Position numbers and translations under genes: made by a program | In this document: positions 37,715 to 52,823 of the stretch, piece after piece | How the letters are laid out: every line of letters starts with the position of its first letter | How positions within the stretch are numbered: the first letter of the stretch is position 1 | Source of the DNA: Sacculina carcini | Lineage: Eukaryota; Arthropoda; Thecostraca; Sacculinidae | Direction: 5' to 3' | DNA: 64,000 nt | NCBI GenBank assembly: GCA_916048095.2 | Contig: OU696591.1 | Span: forward strand, 6,068,999 to 6,132,998 | The notes under the pieces: model-generated | Told to the model about the DNA's origin: nothing | The model's database searches: none | What the model saw: only the letters and a program-made list of their open reading frames with translations

Positions 37715-40700
37715 ATAGTTTGTGAGATAGTTACCAGTGTTCTATGAGATTTCAGTAGATTAGCCACTACTTCATCAATAACTCTATCACTCAATTGTGT
37801 GGCCACTGCTAGTTGAAGCTGAGAAAGCTGAGCGGCCAGCTGATGACCAGCTGACTGTACAATCAGCTGACGTGTGCTATCACGGCTCTGTCTAGCTCGC
37901 TCCATACAGGCACTGTGTATCTGTCGCTGTACTGACTCCGCCAGCACGTGGGGACATTGTGTGCCCGCCTCCGATAATATACGATCAACCACCGTCTAAC
38001 AAACAGTCATAATAATATTATTATTAATAATACCGTATATTTCGGCGTATAAGACGACCGTTAGATAAGACGAGGTACAAAATTAGAGCAAATTTTTATG
38101 CATCTAACATATATATCGGTTGTATAAGACGACTGCTAAATGACGAAACCATGTTTGTTTGGCCAAGGCTAGTGTGCCTAGAGTGCTAAGCTGTAGTAGC
38201 CAATCCTGCCAAGAGATGGCGCCCGCAGTCCATTCCATGCGTTGGCGTCGCCATGGGAAAGAAGATGGAGAAAGAAGGAGCATGATATAAGACAAATGCC
38301 AAATGTATATGACAAATGTATACGATATATGACAAATGTAATAATAAATGATATTTCCGTTGTTGTTTTATATTAGCGAAAGAAAGACACATAGCACAAA
38401 AACATACATAAATCAAAACAATATAACAAACTACGCAGTGGAAAACAAATAATATCAACCATATCTTTTTAATGTCATAAGCGCTTTATATTTTTCGAAG
38501 AGTATATATGTGGATATATGTGTCGGTGTGTATGTATGTGTATGTATATGTATGTGTGTGTGTCTGTATGTATGCGTGTGTGTATATGTGTATGTACCTG
38601 TGTGTCGGTGTGTGTTTATGTATGTATGTGTATGTCGGTGTGTGTGTGTATGTATGCGTGTGTGTATATGTGTATGTATGTATGTGTGTGTGGGTGTATG
38701 TTGCAAGTTACCTCAGTGTGTTGCATGATGACTGAGTGTATATCATCAACCACCGTGGAGAGAATTTTGTCCACAACAGCAGTACCTGCATTATTGGAGT
38801 TGGCGGCATCTACACCAGCCTCACTACACTCTTGTTCCATGACTATCGAATGAAAACGAGCCAACAACTGAACAAACAAACACACGCACACACACGCACA
38901 CACACGCACACACACACACACACACATACACACACACCGTAACACACATCGAAATTTGTTTAGAACTATCAAGATTAGAAGAAAAAATCCAGGAAGATCA
39001 CAAGCAGCAAAATCACGTGCACAAAATCTTGCAGAAAATAATATTTGGTCTCGTGTTTGTAGCGTCAGGGCACTTCCAATAAAACACACTTAATTGTATT
39101 TATTAAATAATTGTTTGATAGTAATAATAAAGAGCCGATATTCAAGTAACAATGATTTCAGAGAGAGAGAGAGAGAGTGAGAGAGAGAGAGATACCTTCT
39201 TGCAAAAGCTATGTTCACAGTTGAGTTTGAACTGAGAAGAATCATTATTTGTTTGTTTCTTATTGTCGTCAATGGCAGCAATATTTGCCGACTTATTCGA
39301 CTGGGTCGATTTGGCCGCTGGTTCTGCCTGATCTTCCTGCGTCTTGATGTCTGCGTTCCTGCCTGATGCACGCGCTGATCTAGTGCTTGATTTAGAAGAC
39401 TTGATCTTGCTAGTTTTTCTGGAATCAGCACAGCAGGATTGGCCTTCACTGGGATCTGTTGCTGTCTTCTTGTGGCATCTCTGTGACTTCCCCGCACAAG
39501 ACGAAGAACCAACTATTGCTCGAATACCACTGATCACATGGTCTTTATCATGGTTCTGTATCGAAGCGGAACTTGTCGATGCGTGATTATCAGACACATC
39601 AGTCGCCACAGATAAGAATTTGTTCTCCACCACGGAGGATTCGCCACCTCTATCACCACTCTTCTTTCCAACATCTGTACTTCCACCTTGAACACCTGGT
39701 TGTTCATCAACTTCTTCCAGATTGATTGATGTATTTTGTCGTGAACTTTTTCTCCTCACTTCAACCGCCAATCCACTCTTTTTCGTCCGAGTTTTGCCTG
39801 TTTTACGAGTGACCTTACTGTGACAGACAACAACATTCAATTCGCTCTGCAATCCCTCTTTCTTAGCATCATTATCTGCCAGGGAATCATCCATGTTGCA
39901 ATCAATCAGAATTGCAGCCACAAAAAACAAAAGATCCACGAGATATCACGCACGAGAGAAAAACACTTTCTTAACTGTCACACTGTCGTTCTCGATATTC
40001 ATAGCGTGGTGAAAATGTGTGAACAATAGCGAGGAGGTGCTATTAGCACATAAATCACGAGAAACCGTGTTACGAAAACAAACACATGCAGATGACAAAA
40101 ACACACTCACACACTGACACTCACACAAGACGCACGCACACACTCACTCAGAAGATGAGCTGCTAGTTGCAAAACCACACTGTGATGGGCACTTGGCCAA
40201 CACAGGTAAATATAAACTAGATTTAGCCCATACACATACACACACACACGCGCATACATACACATACATATTGACCAGAGCGCCAGCCAATATTCACTAC
40301 ATGACCATTAAGAAGAGTGGATAAATTCACAAACACACACACACAATAATAAAAATTATCAATGAAAAAAATTTATGTTAACTAAAACTATCTTATGTTA
40401 TCTTATCTATGTAAGTATATATGTATCTGTTATTCCATCTTATCTATGTAATGTAATGTAATGTAAAAATGTAAATGTAGTGTAACATAATAAACAAATT
40501 ATGTTAACTCATCTTAAATTAAATTAAGTAGCAAGTGTTTTCTTAAATGAAATATAATATTAGTTTAAAATAAGGAGAATTTTAGATTTAATAAAGATAA
40601 TTAGTGTTTTATGTTGTGTTAGTCTTAACTCTATTAGTTAGACCAGTTTTCTCTGCTCTTCAGCTAGTTTATTCAACAATACTGAAAAACATGGACATTT

Positions 40701-40940
40701 TTTACCTCGTTTCAACACAAGTCGATTTCAAGACTTGAGCTTGTGTATACGAGTGTGTGTGTGTGCGTGTGTCATATTTGATATATAGATATAGAGACAA
40801 ACACACAACCACAGAGAGAGATATAGAGAGAGAGATAAAGAAAGAGATAAAGAGAGAGATAGAGATAAAGAGAGAGAGATAAAGAGAGAGATAGAGATAA
40901 AGAGAGATAGATAGAGATAAAGAGAGAGAGATAGAGATAA

Positions 40941-40975
<35 letters not shown>

Positions 40976-41629
40976 AAGACACATCACCTGCTTAGAACAC
41001 ACACAGAGAGAGAGAGAGTGAGAAAGAGAGAGAGAGTGTGTGTGTACCTGTTTACAACGTTCGGCATCTTCACACACGGCTTCTGCATGTTGTATTAGCT
41101 GTTGTTGTTCTGATTGTGACGTCACTGATCCGTCACATACTGACGTCATAGACTCAGATCTCGATGTGCCTGTTTCTTCTGGCTCGCTGGAGGATGGAGG
41201 ATTACACCCCGCCTCACAGGGGGTGGTCACAGGGGCGACGGTGGGTGTGGTGGTAGTGGTGGTGGTAGTGGGGTAATTGTTGAGTTGGGTGTGACAGCGT
41301 ATTTGTGACACGAGACGATCTATCATTTGCTGTGTACTCGACAATAAAAAACCCTACCAATACACACACACACACATATACACTGAATATACACGTATAA
41401 TACGAGATCACAGACACACATTTAACTAGAGTGGTATTTTCAACGTGGACACACAATTTCATCTTCAAAATAATATTCTACTCTAACAATATGTGCCAAT
41501 TATTTTAATATTTACAAGCCATTAATTTCCGAGTGTGAAAATTGATAATTCACGAGCAGTAATTCACGAGTATCTTTCACTTACTAGAATTAATATCGCC
41601 GTTTCATATTTATTGGTTTTCATTCTGTA

Positions 41630-41687
<58 letters not shown>

Positions 41688-42564
41688 AATTCAAGTGAAT
41701 GGAAGTGCGTTGAGCGTGAAATCACGTGATATTTCATTAAATCAATCACAATATGTAATTAATCCCAAATCAACGAATATTCACCGTTGCCATGGTAACA
41801 CACAACAGAATTTGAATTCTAATAATGTTATTGTTGATGTTGTTGACGTTATGAATTTGAGCTATACGAACGTATTTTCAACAACAAAAAATTACACTTA
41901 GTACATGATTTCACATTGAAGTTGTTAATGGAATACTTTAAATTTAATAATTGTAATTTTTAAGTTGATAATTTTCGTTTTTGAAGTAGATATGTCAATG
42001 TGTGTCAATGTATCAGTGTGTATATGAGACCTGTTGCAGTTTGAAGGCTTGTCGCGTGGGGGGTCGGTGTTGTTGTGTGTTACGATGCAACAATTGTTCA
42101 ATACGACGCCACACCACCTCCACACGATCACTAACGCCAGCCCGAACCCCGGCAGCAGCCAAATCACTCAACGGAGTCGCGATGTGTGATAACGTACAAT
42201 TACTGCGCAAAAACATACGTGTTTATATTTATATATATTTACTATTAACTAAATTTACTATTATTACTATTACTATTATTTTCTAAATTTACTATTACTA
42301 TTATTTACTATTACCATTACTATATATATTTACTATTAACAACTATGAATATAATAAATGCACACAAATAAATTATATTAGATTTAATATTAAAAATAGA
42401 CAGGGTGTATTCTTGGCGGTGACCTTTGTAGACTGTATGCGATATCGGACAGTCCCTGTACAGCTATGTTGTTGTGGTCGAGGGTGATGTGACGTAGTCG
42501 TGAATTAATCTGCAGTGCCTTGGCTAGCAGCCGCGCCCCCGTGTCACCCATCATATTACCACTA

Positions 42565-42597
<33 letters not shown>

Positions 42598-42958
42598 CGA
42601 CACAGTGTTAGATGGAAAATCGGCAAGCTATACTTTTTCACACACAAAAAAAAAAATATATATTTTATTTGTTTTTTTTATTATATAAAAATGAGTATAT
42701 TTATTATTGATTTATTATTTTGTTTTCTAATTCTCTTTATTCCTAGAAGAATTACTTTGCTGAAGTATCATTCTCTCTGTACATCTTTTGGTTAGCTTCC
42801 AGTACACATGGGGGGTCATCACACAGGGTGGTAATAGTGCACTTGCACTCTTCCCCCATGCTACTGGATTTGCCTGTAATTAATAATAATAATATTAATT
42901 GGAAGACGGGATATTTTTCACCAGTTTTTCGATTTCTTCCTGCTTAATACAACTCGCT

Positions 42959-43000
<42 letters not shown>

Positions 43001-44674
43001 TACACACACATATATTGCACTGTAATATAAGTAACTCCAGTTAAGTAATTGAGTAATATTGGTTCAGTTTAATATTACGTGTTTCCATTTTCCACTCTTA
43101 TTGCTCTTCCCTTTCTCTCTCCCTCTCTTTCTTAATCACTGTGTGTATGTTTGTTGATGATCAAGATGCATGGATATTGCAGTTGCATGTGTAACTTATA
43201 TATAACGTTCAAAACACTTTCTACCCGTTTCAAATCTTGTTTATTAACTCAAATAATAATAATAATAATAACATGTTGTCTATATATATTTACCCTCTTT
43301 CCATGCTCCCATGCTTTTTTATGATGGTGTATGTATGTGTATGTGTGTGTGTGTCAGTGTGTATGTTACCTGATATCAATGAATTGAAGACAATTGTTAC
43401 TGCCCAGTGCGTTGAGGAATGGATACAATTCGCTCTTCAAGCGGGAATCACTGATATCCAGTGATTCCAACGTGCATTCCTCATCCTAACACAGTACATT
43501 ACATTACATTACACACACACACACACAAACACATACACACACACACACACATACACACATACATATAAATTTGATCTCACTTTTCATACATTATGTCTCG
43601 AATAAATGCGCTAAATACTTGTATATTATATAAAATTAAACACTCATATATTTATTCACAAACACATTAATAAGCATACATACACACACACATACATTCA
43701 TAGCTACACTTGAATGAACACCAAACTATTTTTCAATAAACGTCCAATGATAATTTGAATAGTTTTACGATTACAAGTATAAGTATAAAGTATATTATAA
43801 GGAAATAATAATGCCAATCAATGTGTATACTTTGATTATAATGCAATTCTACTGATGTGTGTCTATTGGTTTGAATACCACTGAATTTGTTACCGAGTTT
43901 GACCTCAATAGTCTCGCATATACAAGCCAGTTAAAAATCAGTGAAAAACGAAATCACGTGCCTAAGCACACAAGGGCACTCTCGGATCATATTAAATTAT
44001 TATCGCGTGTTATTGATGTGTGTGTGTGTGTGTGTGTGTTTGAAAGCCACTGGAAAACGGAGCCTATTTGACCTGCACCAGTTGAACGAGCGCATCGACC
44101 ACGTGACGCATATGTTTCGGCTTCAGTTGGGTCATATTGTGAGACACATTGAGCACACGCACTGAACGATTACGATTCACCGCCGCCAACAACCCGGCCA
44201 ACTCCTGCTCGAAACCTACACACACACACACATACACACACACACACACATATAACAGACTTTATACATATTCATTATTTTCAAAGACAAAAATAAATTC
44301 TACAAATTTTGACATAAATAAATGTGCAAGTAAAAAGTCAATGATTTTCAACAAGGACAATAACTTGACAACGTTATAATAATAATAATAATTATATTAC
44401 GCACTAAGAATTAATTTTAAATGTTTAATAAAAAATTGTTTATTTATATATTTCAATTTTCACGCAATAATAATAAGAATAATAATAGTTATATTATTAT
44501 AATTCACCGTTGTCGGCAATGTTGAGTGTGTGGAGACAACGCACGCCGTGCACACAAGACTCCATGACATGAGCTCCTGTGGAGGCCAGGTTATTAGCGC
44601 TGATGTCCAGTGTGACGTCACACAATGACTCATTGCAAGCCAGTCCCAGCAACAAGTGTCTGCGTGTTGATATC

Positions 44675-44709
<35 letters not shown>

Positions 44710-45250
44710 ACAACAACAATGACCGTAACAGACAGAGATAAAAATAATAAGACAGGAATGGAAATATATGTTTATAATGTTTTAATCTTATGTTTTAGAT
44801 CAGTGGTTCTTAACCTGTGTGTGTGGGGAATTTCCTGTATGGTGGGGAATGGAAGAGTTGTCAAGTGGGAAGCTAAAGGTCGCACAGAACAGGACAACTA
44901 TGTGTGTTTTTATCAATTCAAATTCGTTTATTTTTGTTTCTCATGACTTCTAATGACATTTACTTTGATGTAACAAGTGAATTTATTGAATTTATCAGCG
45001 CTGTGTTGTGTGGAAAATGAAGAGATGACTCATTAAGAAGAAGAATTGAGGAATCAGTGAGAGAAAAAAGGTTGAGAACCACTGATTCAGAATGATTTTG
45101 TACATTTTGGTCATTTTCAAAGTATTTTACACACAGATACAAAAGATAAACATATAGAGTATTTTATCGAAATTACTCCAATGAGAAGCAGAAATCACAC
45201 ATGTAAACATAATGGAAGAAGCAGAGTGTGTGTGTGTGTGAACGAATATG

Positions 45251-45292
<42 letters not shown>

Positions 45293-45985
45293 AGAGAGAT
45301 AGAGAGGGGAGCAAGAAACAAGACATTAACGAAAAAAAGTTGAAAATGACGCTACAATAAAGAAAACAATAACAACAACAATAATAATATTATTATTAGA
45401 ATGGATATGAGCTGGTGTTTGTTGAAAGATACTAACTTGAGGGCTTCTTGTGTGATTTTGCACGAGACGAGCTTGATATGTTTGAGCGCGGCCGCACTGG
45501 TGAAGAACTGTTTGAAGGCGGCAGGAAGCTCGCGAGATTTCTTACTAGAAAATGAATTGTACGACAGATCCAGCTCTACCAGTTGACTCAAACAACCACG
45601 CAACAACGCTCCAAATATCTGCCACACACACACAAACACACATAAATACTAACATACAACTAAACAAACACACACACAGGGAGAAACACACACACAAATA
45701 CAAATACACACGCACACACAAATACATACAAATACAAAACACACACAAATACACAAATACACACAAACACACGCACATATAGACAAACACACACACACAC
45801 ATATAGACACACACACACACACACACACACAAATACACACACAAATACACAGATACAAATACTAACATACAAATACTAACATACAAATACACACACACAC
45901 ACACACAAATACTAACACACAAATACACACACAAATACACACACAAATACACACACACATACAAATACACACAGACAGTCAGACA

Positions 45986-46032
<47 letters not shown>

Positions 46033-48032
46033 AGAGAGGGAGAAACACACCAGATCCAGAGTGAGTTCACAGTTGCTCAGTGTGAGCGTGCGTAATGAGC
46101 AGGATTTAGCGAGCAGCTGAGTGAGCGCAGTACATTCGTCTCGTAACGTATTGCCCGACAGATCGAGATGTGTCAGAGGTGCGCCACGATTCGCCGCAGC
46201 CGACAGTGCCTGACACAATTGTGACGCACCTCGCGCACCAACACCACAGTGAGCCACACATAAGCGCTGCAGTGATGAACCGCTACTGTGACGCTGCCAT
46301 TTGGTCACAGCACTCGCCAGGTGACATACACCTGACACACACAAACATACATACACAGTGTGTATGTGTACATACAGTGTGTACAGTGTGTATACATACA
46401 CAGTGTTGTAAATATGTGTACACGTTTTTTATATAAATATATTTGCTTGAATGTCAAAAAATACATACATACACACATACATACACAAAAACTCACACAT
46501 ATATACACATATATGCAAATACATACATACACATATATACACACATACATACACACAAACACAAACACATACACTTGACACACACCCACGCAAACATACA
46601 TACACCAGACACACACATACATACATACACCAACACACATACAAACACATACACACAAACACAACAGTGTCAACGGTACGATTTCGTGCCGCTGGCTATT
46701 GAGACCACCGGTGTGATGGGGGCATCCCTGGACGACTTCGTCAAGCTCCTGGGCGGGAGAATAAGTGAGCGTTCAGGGGAGCCGCGAGAGACGGCCTGGC
46801 TTCGACAACGAATAAGCCTGGCCGTCATTCATGGCAACGCCGCCTCCATTGTTTTATAGTAGTATTGTCAATATGTGTACGCGTTTGTAAATATATTTGT
46901 TTGTGTAAAAAAACATAAAAAAACACACACACGCACACTTGACAAACACACACACACATACAAACATACATACACATATATACATAAACATACACACGCA
47001 CATACACATATATGCATAAGCATACATACATATATACATAAACATACATGCACACACACACATACACACATATAAGTTGAATATATTAACTTGTCAATAA
47101 CTACCTAAATGCTACTGTATTGTAGTGTATTTGATTAATGTATTAATGATTGTGTATGCGTATGTATGTATGTGTGTGTATATATATAATATCGTAATAA
47201 TACTAGCATTTGGATTTAAATAAACGTCATCTAATGAAAAATCAATCAAAATCATTGATTTAAACGAAGACTGGAAAAATATGCATATTAATTGTTATTA
47301 AATATATTTAGTTATACACAAAAACTGTTTACATTGAGAAAATATATGTAGGCTTAACAACAATTATAACACAGTTAGATTAATTAACAAAAACATAACA
47401 ACACAATTCCATCAAAGTCTCTTTTGTGTGAATGAAATATTATACCAAATCTCGTGCAATTGTTTCATGCAAGACCGCTCCTATTGAATAACATTGAAAA
47501 ATCAATATGATGAGTGAACAACGACGCCTTATAAGGTAACACTCACTGACTGACTGACACACACACACACACTGGAATTGTGGACCAATATTAGGTATAC
47601 AGTTACCGCAGCCACAGCGTGGTTACAAGAAGAAAATAAAAAAACACAAAATATTGCAATCACTAATGGTGTTTTCACGTTATAAACACTTAAACACAAA
47701 CACACACACTTACACACACACAATGTATACAACGCCCGAACAATACTGTAATATATACTCGCACAAAAAAACTCATAAACGTATGCGTGTGAAAGAATAT
47801 ATACACCGCCTAGTGCATGTATGCATTGTATGCACGTGTGTGTGTGTATGTGTGTGTGTGTGTGTGTGTGTCGTGGTATGAGTCATTCACTCGTTTCCTG
47901 TCCATTTCCCAAATCCTCACACTGACACACACACACACACACACATGATTTACGTAGGTGTATGTGCATGCGTGCGTGTTTGTATGTTCGTATGTATCCA
48001 GATATATCCACACACACACACACTGACACATA

Positions 48033-48065
<33 letters not shown>

Positions 48066-49634
48066 TACGCGACCGAAAATCAAAATGTGTGAATTTGAGT
48101 GAGTGAAAAATAAGCAACAGAAGAGTGTCAAATATGAAGATTATGCAAAACGGTCATCCGCGAAATTTCCCACAATATAGGAAAACTGTCTAGAAACTAG
48201 TGTGGAATGTATGTGCAAGCGTGTGTGTGATAGATAGAAATATATAGTATTAATAATACCTTATTTGTCATATTTATATGAGCAATAAACAGTGTCACTT
48301 CATCTCATCCTGGGGACTAGATCTGTGTGAGAAATGGAAGAGTTGCCAAGTAAGAAGCTAAAGGTCGGACAGAACAGGACAACTATGTGTGTGTTTTTAT
48401 CTATTCAAATTCGTTTATTTTTGTTTCTTATAACCTCTAATGACATTAACTTTGATGTAACAACTGAATTTATTGAATTTATCAGCGCTGTGTTGTGTGG
48501 AAAATGAAGAAGAGATGGCTCATTAATAAGAAGAAGTGGGGAATCAGTGAGAGAAAGAAGGTTGAGAAACACTGATTTAGATCGTATGTTAAACATTGAC
48601 ATGACAAATATCCGAGTTCACATTATCAATGGAGTGCGAGGTGCATTGTGCAACATGACACGTGATTTAGTCAACACACAAATCATGCGACTGTTGTTGG
48701 AAATACAAGTCGCACATTCCGGCTGAGAAAGTAGTGTAGTATGGAGGAATTGTAGTGGCGAAAAAACCATTTTACGAACAAGCACAGTACAAATATTTCA
48801 CCATGACCATTCATTTCACCATCAATTCCAGGCAAAACAACAGCATGACAGATTTCCTCAAACTCGAATAATTTATTTACAAACCACCACAAACACATAC
48901 ACACACACACACCGTGATTCAGGCGTATATGTTGAGGAGTGGGGAGTTACAGGCTTAAGATCAGCTCGGAATCACATGACTGCTCAAAAAAATCACCCTC
49001 ACCTATCCCATCACCAAAACCACTCAACTCATCGCCCACAAAATATCCCTACACTAAGCATACACAGCTACCAATACACACAGAAACTGGAAACACTGGC
49101 GACGAAACTTGCTGCGAAATTGACGGGCAGGACCTATGAGGAACGACTACAAGCTCTGAACCTAACTAGTCTGGAGGACAGAAGAAAGCGGGGCGACTCG
49201 ATACACATATTTAAGTATATTAAAGATATGACTACTCCAGTAATTACAGGATTTGATAAGCAGATGAATGGAAGAGAACACAAGTATAAATTAAGGAAAA
49301 CCCGCTGCAAAAATGATATAAAGAAGTACAGCTTCCCATACAGAGCTATAGATAGTTGGAATAAACTACCCAAGGATATTGTCGAAAGTGAAAAAATATC
49401 AGAGTTTAAAAGTAAAACTGATAGGTTGAGAGACAGGTCAGCTCGAGCTTAAGCTCAAATCCTGTAGAACAACTCGGTGAGTACACACACACACACACTG
49501 ACACACACACATTACATTACATTAAGACATATATATCGCGCTTTTCACCCGAGGGTCTCAAAAGCGCTCACACACACACACACTCAAGCACAAGAGTCAT
49601 ACACATACACAATCACGAACACACACACTCACCT

Positions 49635-49665
<31 letters not shown>

Positions 49666-50432
49666 AAACAGACAAGTATATATACGCACAAACACAAACA
49701 TAAACTCACGTTTACATACTCAAAAACACAAAAATACACACACACACACACATACACATACATATTGAATAAGATAGCAAAGCCGACATACAGCACAGAA
49801 GACAACAAAACATACAACACATTAAGACAACACAACAGGCATACAACGACATACACTCAGATTGACAAATCACAACACAATAGACACACAAATAAAAACC
49901 AGAAAACACAACATATCAGACACACAAAGACATACACTCAAACAAATACACAGAGAACACAACACAACAGACACACAAACACAGATAACTGAGCTCAACA
50001 CAACAACACACATACAGCATACAATGGAGAAATACATACAGCATACATACACACACACACACAGAGACGAATAAAACCTGGTTAATCCCGACGGATTAGT
50101 ATAAATATTTACACCACCAATACCAGCACACACACATGTGTGTGTGTGTGTGTGCTGGTGTTATTACTGATTACTGAGAAGGAATGCAATGTATGACTCA
50201 TTGAATGTGACCGTGCGTGTTAGTGTTAGTCAGCGAGCGAGTGAGTAAGTGAGTGAGAGACATAAAATAAAGAGAAAGAGAGTAGGAGAAAGAAAGAAAG
50301 AGAAAGATAGAGGGAATGATAGCGAGAAAATAATAAGTTATCTTATAATTATTAACAATTCTAAATATAATATATATATATTAGTTAAAAAAATCAATAT
50401 TTATCTCTAGTCTACCAATATCCCATCCTATT

Positions 50433-50497
<65 letters not shown>

Positions 50498-50627
50498 GTT
50501 ATAAACACGCCATACACAGACGAGCCGAAAAGACAAACAACAATAAATATACCCTGAGAGACATAGCAATAAGTCAGGCTATTTTTGCCCACATTTTCAC
50601 CGAAAATCTTCATTTAAATATGACATC

Positions 50628-50670
<43 letters not shown>

Positions 50671-52791
50671 TGTGTTAGTGTGTAGACTGACCCTTATCTT
50701 CGATGTTGTTGTGTGATAGGTCGATAGAGTTCAGTACTGAATTTGTGTTGGACAACACAGCACTACACAACCTCTGTACAATCTCACTGTATTAACACAC
50801 ACATATACATATATAAAATAAAATAAAATAAACAAAAAATCAGATTTGTGTGTAAAATTATTGCAGCATTAAATTTCATAGCATTGTTATAATGACAGTT
50901 TAACGAGGTTTTGACATATACATACACACACACACACATATATGACATAGAAATTCATAAATATATATGTAAAATATATACAAATATAGAAAATTCAGTT
51001 TATACACACAAACAGACAGACATATAAATGGTTTAGACTAGACAAATGATTGTACACGCCCTAATATAATGTCTTGTTAACATAAACACACACAAACACA
51101 CACACACAACGCTTGCAAACTAACTAATGTGTGTGTATGTGTGTAAGTTAGTGTTTATTTGTCCGTGTGTATGTGTGTCAGTGTGTCAGTGTATTGAAAG
51201 CCACCGCAATATACAAGAGTGTAAATATGAGACTTATATCACTCATTCACTCTTTCTCACACAATCACTCTCTCTTTCTCTTTCTCCTGCAATCAAACTT
51301 GGCTTTTATGACAGTTAATTGCATATCCTCTACAAAAAAGACAAATTATTTGTGTGTGTGTGTATATATGTGTGTATGTGTATGTACTCACCTATTTGTT
51401 TACTTATATCCTATCTTCTTTAAAAATTCCCACTATTATATTCATTCATATATAGTATTATATTCTATATATTCTTTATAGTATTATATTCTCAGTACCA
51501 TAAACAATGTATGTTCCAATTTTCCCGCACGCTGTTAGATTCTACCGATACTAGATTCTACGATCACCCCCAAATAACTGATTCCAGACATCAACACACC
51601 TTTATATGTATAGAAAACTATACTTCTTAACAGTGTGTGTCAGTTAGTGTCATTATGTGTCAGTATGTCAGTGTGTATCAGTGTGTATCAATGTGTGTAT
51701 CAGTGTGTATCAGTGTGTGTCATTATGTATCAGTGTGTGTATCAGTATGTATCAGTGTGTATCAGTGTGTGTCAATGTGTGTATCAGTGTGTGTATCAGT
51801 GTGTGTATCAGTGTGTGTCAGTGTGTGTCAGTGTGTGTTAGTGAGTGTCAGTTAGTGTCAGTGTGTGTTAGTGAGTGTGTGTGTCAGTGTGTGTGTCAGT
51901 GTGTGTCAGTGTGTATCAGTGTGTGTCAGTGTGTGTCAGTGTGTGTCAGTTAGTGTCAGTGTGTGTTAGTGAGTGTGTGTGTCAGTGTGTGTCAATGTGT
52001 GTCAGTGTGTGTGTCAGTGTGTGTATCAGTGTATCAGTGTGTGTCAGTGTGTGTCAGTATGTGTCAGTGTGTCAGTGTGTATCAGTATGTGTCAGTATGT
52101 ATCAGTGTGTGTCAGTTAGTGTCATTATGTGTCAGTTAGTGTCAGTGTGTGTCAGTATGCATCAGTATGTGTCAGTGTGTTAGTATGTGTCATTATGTGT
52201 CAGTGTGTTAGTATGTGTCAGTGTGTTAGTATGTGTCAGTGTGTGTTAGTATGTGTCAGTGTGTGCCAGTGTGTGCCAGTGTGTGTCAGTGTGTGTCAGT
52301 GTGTGTCAGTGTGTGTCAGTGTGTATCAGTATGTGTCAGTGTGTATCAGTTAGTGTCAGTTAGTGTCAGTGTGTGTCAGTATGTACCTTTTGAGAGCTGC
52401 ATTATCGAGATGCAAATGTTGCAAACTGACAGATTGTGCTAGCACGTGCAGAATTTGTTCGAGGGCGTCGCCATGTAGTCTCATATGAGAGGCGCGTAGT
52501 GAAGTAAACCACGTGTTATGTTCCAGTGCAGATATTATAGGTACCATGTCCCTGTTACATACACATACACACATAATTACATATACACACAAATACACAA
52601 AGATACATAGACAAGAATTACAGGCAAATAAAGAACTACAGATACACACACACACATAATTACACACACAAAGATACATAGACAAGAATTACAGACAAAT
52701 AAAGAATTACATAAACACACATACAAAATTACACACACACACAAAATTACACATAGATATATAGGCAAAAATACGTACACACACATACACG

Positions 52792-52823
<32 letters not shown>

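Noticed and set aside
51630-52386. CRISPR-like array
   Set aside because: Units are 8 bp, contiguous and without unique spacers, and the genome is eukaryotic; it is a minisatellite.
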